Below, piece after piece: positions 57,351 through 64,000 of a stretch of DNA of 64,000 nt. Under the pieces are notes generated by a model. It worked only from the letters and a program-made list of their open reading frames with translations, had not been told where the DNA came from and searched no databases. The position numbers and the translations under genes were made by a program. The first letter of the stretch is position 1. Every line of letters begins with the position of its first letter. The stretch lies in contig NC_088203.1 in the NCBI RefSeq assembly GCF_037126465.1, positions 93,124,668 through 93,188,667 on the forward strand. Reading direction: 5' to 3'. Origin of the DNA: Ornithodoros turicata. Lineage: Eukaryota > Arthropoda > Arachnida > Ixodida > Argasidae.

Positions 57351-57803
57351 CCCCCCCCCCCCTATAACACTTTGCTCTCCCCGACGAACTCACGCACCGT
57401 CTACGCATCTCCACACTTCATCCTCCATCCGTCTTTTTTAAAAATTCTTTTTGCGACAGTCTTCACGACGCCCACTTCTGTCTGGCCTACAACGGCGAGC
57501 CGATCCTACCACTAACCCCCCCCCCCCCTCCGTTTTTAGTGCAGCACTCCGGTTTTCGTCACCACCACCACCGCTGTTTTTCGCGTGTATACACCGTTTT
57601 CCAGCCAGCCTCGCTCCCAGCGCTTTCGCACCCAGCACATTCCAGCAAGGAGGAAAGCGATACGCGATACCATGGAGGAAGCATACTACACGTCTGTGCT
57701 TTCCTTCTCTCTGGCATGTGCGGTAAACAGTCTTCAACATGCTCCCCCGGCTAGACTGCGCTGTGCTTTCAATATGGCGGCGTCCACGGGAAAACTGTGT
57801 ATA

Positions 57804-58660
57804 CAGAGTGTCCCAGAAAACGTGTCATTGAATTATAATAAAAAACTACACCACCTAGAATCATGCGGTCAACGGCATTTGTCCTTAGTAATTTTTTGCG
57901 TCTTCCTGATGTAAATGACGTGTAACGTAAGTTTAATTATGTAAATTTTTGAGAACTGAAGTCGGCAATTTGCCAGGTAAAGGTCACTTTTTTACTCCAC
58001 CAATGTGAAGAGCGAGTCTAATTTATTCAAATTAATTATAATTGACAGCGATATTCAGGAGCTATCCCATCCGAAAAAATACGGGAACATCATGCTGTAC
58101 GGAGCTCCCACAGGATTGCGCGCGACGAATTTTTCAGCGCAATCGTTGTCAGTTCGACTAAAGGAGGCTGGAAACACAGCCCACACCCGCATCGCAGAAA
58201 GAGATAACACATGCATGGCTTATCGCGTCCGGCTTTCGCTGTGTCATGCTTTCCTCTCCCAATTTCCGGAACTGTCACTTTTTCTATTATCACTCTGTGG
58301 GCTGAGTTTGGAACCTTCTTTCGTCGGACTGACAGCGATTGCGCTCAAAAAGTCGTAGCGCGCAGTGCTCCGAAAAGCATGATGTTCGGCTATTTTTTAC
58401 GATGGGATGGCTCGTGAATGTTGCTGTCAATTATCACGAATTTGAGTGAATTCGGCACGCTCTTCATATTGGTGGGGTAAAAAAGTGACCTTCATTTGGC
58501 AAATTTCCGAGTTCAGTTCGCAAATATTTACATAATTAGACTTACGATACACGACATTCACACCAAGAGGTGGTAAAAACCTAGGAAGAACAAATGCCGT
58601 TGACCGCATGATTCTATGTGTCGTAGTTTTTTTTATCATAATTGAATGACGGACACCTTG
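57804..58660. mobile_element. palindromic MITE, CAGGGTGTCC family (copy 2)
   Basis: TA at 57802-57803 and 58661-58662. Same arms and interior as 11020-11917, including ATGCGGTCAACGGCATTTG near each end. Inserted in the CR1-like LINE. Confidence 0.9.
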
Positions 58661-58671
58661 TATGTCAACGT

Positions 58672-58800
58672 CAAAGAAACCTTGTATTTCGCGTTTGTTC
58701 ATCCACTACTAGAATACACCAGTGTTTTATGGGATAACTCCTTGATTCTAACCAATAAACTAGAGAATGTTCATACTGATGCCGCTAGATTTGTGCGTAA
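58672..58800 (+). pseudogene. CR1/Jockey-like reverse transcriptase fragment (part 2)
   Basis: Reads NVKETLYFAFVHPLLEYTSV then LWDNS...LENVHTDAARFVRN, the block that normally follows part 1 directly. It shows that the LINE was present before the MITEs. Confidence 0.78.
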
Positions 58801-58969
58801 CCGGTAGAGGTACGGCGATAGCCTTCAAAAAGAACATATTCTTTGATGGATATCAAGATATTTATTTGATTTCTCCAAAATCCCATGAGCTGTTTCTCGA
58901 CAGTGTCCAAATACACGTTCAAGTGTTTGAAAACAAGCTTTCAAACACAACCGAAGCGCACTTTTGTAT

Positions 58970-59121
58970 CACGGCACGGTCACACTGGTTATACACCCGT
59001 GTCTTTGAACATGTTCTGACGGCGTTTTCGCAGTGTGACCACAGCTGTTGAGCCATACGTGTATGGGGGATGTTTGGTGAATGTTCGTGTTTGGTGTTTT
59101 ATGCTTAACCAGTGTGACTGC
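58970..59121. mobile_element. small MITE with TCACACTGGTTA ends
   Basis: TCACACTGGTTA near 58979 and its complement TAACCAGTGTGA near 59107; about 150 bp. It lies between two pieces of the same LINE. Confidence 0.6.
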
Positions 59122-59124
59122 AGC

Positions 59125-59605
59125 CTTACAGAGCTGAAAGTCGTGCTGGGATAGCATCTGCTCTTGAACGCTGCTCTGGGACCTGAACTCTTTTATTGCG
59201 TATACCACAGTCACATACCGCATTGAGCCCCTCACGATACTTATCATTCCCTGATTATGTATTCGCCGGGATACATCTCGATTAAACAAAAGAAAAAGAA
59301 AAAAAGAGTTCCAGAATACGATTCTCGAACTGATGTTCTCCTTTTTCCCGTGGACAATAACTCAGTGGAATGGTCTCCCTCAAAATAGTCCCAGCCAACC
59401 CAATGTAAATTTGTTTTTAATAGTATATCTGATATTAACACGAAATAACGTTCTATGATGTTTTGTGATACTTGGTGTTCTTATAGCATATTAGTGTATG
59501 TCGTGCATTCGTAATGTTTGGGGTCATTTTTGTGTGATCGATGTCCCGGCCCCCACTGTAATGCCCTCCGGCGCTATAGGTATACAAATAAATAAATAAA
59601 TGAAT
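59125..59605 (+). pseudogene. CR1-like LINE C-terminus and 3' end (part 3)
   Basis: Contains LWDLNSFIAYTTVTYRIEPL and SFFPWTITQWNGLP, matching the FFPRTI..WN.LP end of CR1-type proteins. The 3' part has CTGTAATGCCCTCCGGCGCT and an (AAAT)n tail at about 59584-59605. Confidence 0.75.
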
Positions 59606-59609
59606 AATT

Positions 59610-60250
59610 ATTCCTTGCTGAGAACCATCTTTCGACTTTTTTTTAACGTTCTGTCCCACGACTTTGTAGGGGCATAATCTGTTTTTCTCCTCTGGTATAT
59701 ATACTTGAACGCACGAACAAGGAATTTCTGCAGCTTACAGAAATCTAGAAAGGAATCTGTAAATTATAGTTGCACTAAGACCTACTAGATTATAACGACC
59801 ATGTCAGAATTGGCAACCCCTACGAGGAGCTCGGCCCCACGATCCGCTATGGGCGCTACTCATCGGCCCGCGAGATCTACATCATGATTGGACAATGGAA
59901 ATTTGAATTTTGAACGCGCTGAAGCGGACGTACGACTACCGTGGCATACGACAGGAACAGCTCTTATGAAACCGTATAGAGTGATGATGATAATCAACTT
60001 TAGACCAAAAATCTTCCGTGGGATATCCACCGCTTGCGCAAAAATACTAAGGTAAGCTGAAGTACAAAGTATTGTAGAAGTTGAGGTAGCAATATCCGGG
60101 CCGATGAGTAGCGTCAGCGCTAGCTTCTAAATGCGGCGCTGGGAAGGGGCGCCTATGACATAGTCGTTCGTTGTAATTGAGTGGGTCGTGAGTTGTACAT
60201 ACTAAAGACGTGCGTATACTGCAGTGCTCTAATCATTTACTTCTTTGCGT
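59610..60250. other. no gene recognised; probably host intron
   Basis: Lies directly upstream of the acceptor of the Ig exon. No repeat ends identified. Confidence 0.3.
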
Positions 60251-60258
60251 CTGTTTAG

Positions 60259-60462
60259 GCAAACCAGCACCGACAGTGACGTGGTACCGCGACGAGCAGA
60301 TACTGGACTTCCCGAGCGAACCTTTGCTGGACGAAGGCGCACGAAGCAAACTGATCTTCAGCGGACTGAATCGAACGGATCTCCAGGCCAACCTCTCATG
60401 CCGTGCTCGAAATCCCATCGCTCTCGCTCCGATAAACGTTTCAATCATCCTGGATCTCATAA
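60259..60462 (+). CDS. internal exon of an Ig-domain adhesion protein (sidestep-like)
   Basis: The 204-bp exon has an acceptor TTTGCGTCTGTTTAG before GC and a donor GTGAGT after ATAA. Both introns fall after the first codon base, so the exon is symmetric 1-1, as usual for Ig exons. It encodes about 68 residues: GKPAPTVTWYRDE with the C-strand Trp, LIFSGLNRTDLQANLSCRA with the F-strand Cys, then NPIALAPINVSIILDLI. The partner Cys must be in the previous exon, not seen here. The pattern best fits an extracellular Ig domain of sidestep-type neuronal adhesion proteins, though other Ig proteins are possible. One N-glycosylation site is visible (NLS). Confidence 0.8.
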
Positions 60463-62215
60463 GTGAGTACACGCGTACAGACTGTTATTTTTCCTCACTC
60501 ATTGAACAGTCCTCCAGTTAGCTCGATCGCCTCCCGAAAATAGCATCGATGCAGGCAGTTTCTAATCTCCAACAGTACAAAGATGAAAGAAGGGTAAACG
60601 AGGACGCAACAAGGATCGCGCGTGATTGTAAGAGCTCGCGTAACAATACTATAGGAGACATATATAGAAGTAATGCTCGGAAGAAAACCGTGAAGAAGCA
60701 ATAACAACAAAAAAAAGAAAAAGAAAAAGAAAAAAACTGCGCTATCGTAAATGCTTTGGCAAATATCTGGCACTGTTGCATAACTCACTCGTTCTCTCCC
60801 TATAAGCGCTACTCCCCGATATATGAAAGAAAATATGATACTGCTGCTGATGGGATTGCCTTGTGAGTTGAGTAACGTGTGCAGTCGATGATTCTCGGGT
60901 TGTCGCAATAGACACTCTTAAGAATAAGGTATACCGGAGCGTCTTGAAGCGTCGTTGCTTCAGGAGCGTCGTTGCTTGCGTTGTTCGTAGTACGTGTTTT
61001 CTTTTTCTTTTTTTGAAGGTTTTATTTGCTATGGAAAATGACGTTGCAGGTAAAAAGCTGCAAAAAGAGGCTAGTTCAGGTACGTTGCACAGCACGTCAG
61101 TCAAGGAGAGCGACGTGAACAGGAGCTATGGTCGCTACTAGTGTCTCTCTCATTGCGCGTTATGTGTAACGTCCAACGATGAAGAAAAAAAAAAAACGGC
61201 TGTCGACGGCAATTTACTACCTCCCTTTTCTTTCGACAAACGGTAACTATTACTGTAGAAAGGTAAAAGTTCAGCGAAGCCTTAGGGCAATAGCCGCGGA
61301 TATTTCGAACACAGACTGTTCCCGCAAGAAGAACAGTCTCTGTTCGAAATATTGGCGGCTGTCGTCCTGACACTCACTGTCCTCCGCTAACAGTAACGCT
61401 CACTGATGCTCACGACGCTGAAGCAAAAAGTCTGCGTAAACTCAATAGAAAAATATATTGCATTTCCGTTGTAAATGGCCGACAGAAAGTTGAAGGCTAT
61501 AAGTCAACGGAAAGTAAACATGATGACAGCACATAAAGAAAGTCTGTTGTCTCTGATCTGTTGACTGTAAACCAAAACCCAACAGCCAGTTTTATTCACC
61601 ACTTTCATTCATAACTTTTGTGTTTCGTTTGTTTGGTCAAGCAATTCGTGTGTCATGACTGTACGAATGAAGCAACGGTTGGGCTAGTGGCATAGATCCA
61701 CCAGAAAAGGGTACAGCAAAAACACAGGATTGTGGCAGTTTACTGGCGGCGCTCCTGAAATATATGCTGTTAGCACCGAAAACAAGTCCGCATTCGTTGA
61801 GTCAATAACCATGATGTTTACTACTTAGGCGTAACGATGGACAATGTACTGCTTGCGACACACTTGTCTGTAATCCCCTATCGGCGGACCTATGTCACAA
61901 TCTTTTCCGAGAGGGGGCCGTACAGTCTCGTGTGCCACACAGCGCCACGAATCAGGAGAGGTACTTGAACGTAGTCTGCCTGCAATGCTCACACTTAACT
62001 ATCTGCTGGCCTCCCCTTTGGTTCTTCTTCATGCTGCTAATTACATACAAGTGTTGTGACAGCAGTACGCGTGCCCTTTACTTTGTCACTGCACGTATTT
62101 GTATACTACACGTACTATACGCTTCTTTTGATTGCTTCTGACCGTTCAAACTGAACCGTCAAGCATTATTACGTTTTAGAACGAAGATATTATATAACTT
62201 CTCTCGTGGTGTGTG
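60463..62215. other. no further exon recognised; probably host intron
   Basis: Holds a strong hairpin at 61291-61361 and AT-rich stretches. I found no second Ig-like segment on either strand in the remaining window. Confidence 0.35.
61291..61361. repeat. short hairpin
   Basis: ATATTTCGAACACAGACTGT and its complement (one mismatch) are separated by about 9 bases, and AGCCGC pairs beyond. Could be a tiny MITE or a structured RNA; no target duplication was found. Confidence 0.7.
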
Positions 62216-62222
62216 AACTTTA

Positions 62223-62560
62223 AAGGGGTACTAAAGTGCAATGATTTTTGCTGCTAAAACGAAGAATGTCGTTACCTCGAGAGCAATTCAAAGCGAACGG
62301 GATCCAACCCTTGCGTCGTTCGCGATTTGCTAATTTAACCGTAATTTACGTTGGCCCTTTCTTTCTTTCTCGAGATGGGCGGCACTGCGGAGCGAACTAT
62401 CATTGGGCTGTCCCGATCTCCAACGGTCATTGGGCAAATCGTTTGAGAAGACCAATGGCAGACCGCTGTGAGACAGAAGAGACTTCGTCAACATTTAGCA
62501 ACACTGGAAACATGCGGACGTGCTTCATACGAGCCCGTGCAGGCGCGCAAGCACACTGGG
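62223..62560. mobile_element. TTAA-targeted MITE, partial second copy
   Basis: AGGGGTACTAAAGTGCAATG follows TTAA (62219-62222). TGTCGTTACCT, GCAACGG-like and CAAATCGTTTGAGAAGACC blocks match the copy at 24271. No right end was found. Confidence 0.65.
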
Positions 62561-62569
62561 TGGTGCACT

Positions 62570-63140
62570 CGGCCTAAGCCATGAAAATCCCATTTGTGCT
62601 CGGAGTCCTAAAATTTCCTTCTCTCATCGGCGTGAGTTAAATTAATGAGCTTCTCCGAACGGCGGTCCTGCTTTCATCTCTGCTTTTGTGTCGCATTTCG
62701 TTAGCCACTTCGACGCCGGTAATACTACCGAAAGCTTTACCCAAACAATTAAAGAGTTCCGATCATTAAGCCGAAGTGGTCACGTGATTGATAGGAAAAA
62801 GAGTAAAGGGCCCGCGGCAAGGTGGGAGCTGTTTACTCTGATGCCGAACATATCAACTCTAAAAGTTCTCCTTTCGTTGGTGCAGTTTGTTGCGCTCAGC
62901 CTTGAGGGCCTGTATGCGAAATTGAAAGCATCAGCGACATCGATATTTTTTTCTTCTTCTTTTTTTTATCGTAAGAGGTAGAGCGGTGGCCCGCAGCAAT
63001 TGCCGTAATGGGTAGTGAAACGACTAAAACTACAAAGAATGAAGCCGCACCTCAAATTACTTTTAATAAGATTATCATCGCTTTACGCCTCATTCTCTGT
63101 AGGTTTTGTCGCTTCAATACCTCGCACAATTGAGTGGAGG
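62570..63140. other. no gene recognised
   Basis: Short frames only; T-rich run near 62947-62968. Confidence 0.3.
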
Positions 63141-63146
63141 TATATA

Positions 63147-63796
63147 CAGGGTTGTCCACCGACCATGATAGAAATTCATAGTAAGAAACGTATGCCTCGG
63201 AGTGACATGCGGTCAAGGGATTTTTTTCTGCCAATAACTTTTCTCACATATTGGTAACATTTTTAATTCGTTTCCGTTGACGGAAAGTGAATTTCTTGAA
63301 TTGAACTCCGAAATTTCCCAAGGCAACCTAACGTTTTCTTTGCGGAAATGGGTTCCCCGTGGTCATTTTGCTCAGTATAGCACATAATCCCACTCGTAAT
63401 GCAAAGGCAATGTTCCCCCCCTCGTGTGGCGTGTCAATGTAGCCTCCTATCCTCGCAGCTTTGCGCTGCAACAACGAGCCTTCAAAAAAAGAGGCGGAGC
63501 CAAGGGCTCATTTCCACGGATTTTCGGCGAATTTATTTCGGCAATTACGAGTGGGATTATGTGCTATACCGAGTAAAATGACCACGGGGAACCATTTCCG
63601 CAAAGAAGACGTTAGGTTGCCTTGGAAAATTGCGGAGTTCAATTCAATAAATTAACTTTCCGTCAATTGAAATGAAATAAAAATGTTACCAATATGTGGC
63701 AAAAGTTATTGGCAGAAAAAAATCCCTTGACCGCATGTCACTCCGGGGTCTACGTTTTTTACTATGAATTTCTATCATGGTTGATGGACCACCCTG
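63147..63796. mobile_element. palindromic MITE, CAGGGTTGTCC family
   Basis: TA at 63145-63146 and 63797-63798. Arms CCATGATAGAAATTCATAG, CATGCGGTCAAGGGATTTTT and GCCAATAACTTTT recur in complement at the right. No coding capacity. The CATGCGGTCAA word sits at nearly the same distance from the tip as in the 11020 and 57804 elements. Confidence 0.9.
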
Positions 63797-64000
63797 TATT
63801 TCTTCTTCCACGCTTTGAATTTCCATAATGGCTGCGTAGAGGGACAAGTTGCTAGGAGGGTTGATTCTTTTGAGATCGAGCGGCTATGCTAGCATGGAAA
63901 GCTGCTGTGGAGAAATGCTTACTCAGTTGCAGGTGTTAACTCTGAGTTTCAAGCTCGGCGTTGCCAAGACAACGCTTGGGCCACTGGATGCAAGGACGGA

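Overview
The window looks like intergenic or intronic DNA from an arthropod, most likely a tick or another chelicerate. The evidence is tRNA-derived SINEs of tick type, mariner, hAT and piggyBac-like elements, several non-LTR retrotransposons with RNase H or zinc-finger tails, and one immunoglobulin-domain exon with animal splice sites. The organism is an inference. I recognise only one probable host coding piece, the exon at 60259-60462. Almost everything else I can name is mobile DNA, often nested.

Layout. 1-24.2 kb: a deleted mariner, SINEs, three LINE pieces (one with a 914-codon uninterrupted reverse-transcriptase frame at 6827-9571), palindromic MITEs, and a non-autonomous hAT element with a perfect 8-bp duplication inside a SINE. 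24.27-39.91 kb: a TTAA-flanked MITE split by a 15,204-bp element. 40-47.8 kb: one palindromic element, then a mariner carrying a truncated LINE that itself carries a fold-back element. 47.8-59.6 kb: a cluster of hairpin MITEs of about 250 bp, LINE tails, and a CR1-like LINE broken into pieces by later insertions. 59.6-64 kb: the Ig exon, a TTAA-MITE fragment and one more palindromic MITE.

The main discovery candidate is the 15.2-kb element at 24660-39863. It begins 5'-AG and ends CT-3', lies between direct 6-bp copies of AACGCC, and encodes a protein-primed-type family B DNA polymerase. These are hallmarks of Polinton/Maverick elements. Unlike known Polintons it is almost entirely one giant palindrome: two arms of about 7.3 and 7.8 kb, nearly identical, meet at a 95-bp spacer. 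Each arm carries only the polymerase gene, transcribed outward from a TATA box, with two short introns and an AATAAA signal. I see no integrase, ATPase, protease or capsid gene. Both outer ends are the same terminus, and the centre is not a terminus. The structure therefore resembles a snap-back (defective-interfering-like) derivative of a Polinton that was mobilised in trans.

The two polymerase copies are broken differently. The inner-left copy has one in-frame UGA between its N-terminal and catalytic parts plus a changed first splice donor. The right copy has a 20-bp deletion that removes that UGA but shifts the frame. In both copies the start codon is absent from the genome as a triplet and would be made by joining A to TG across the first intron.
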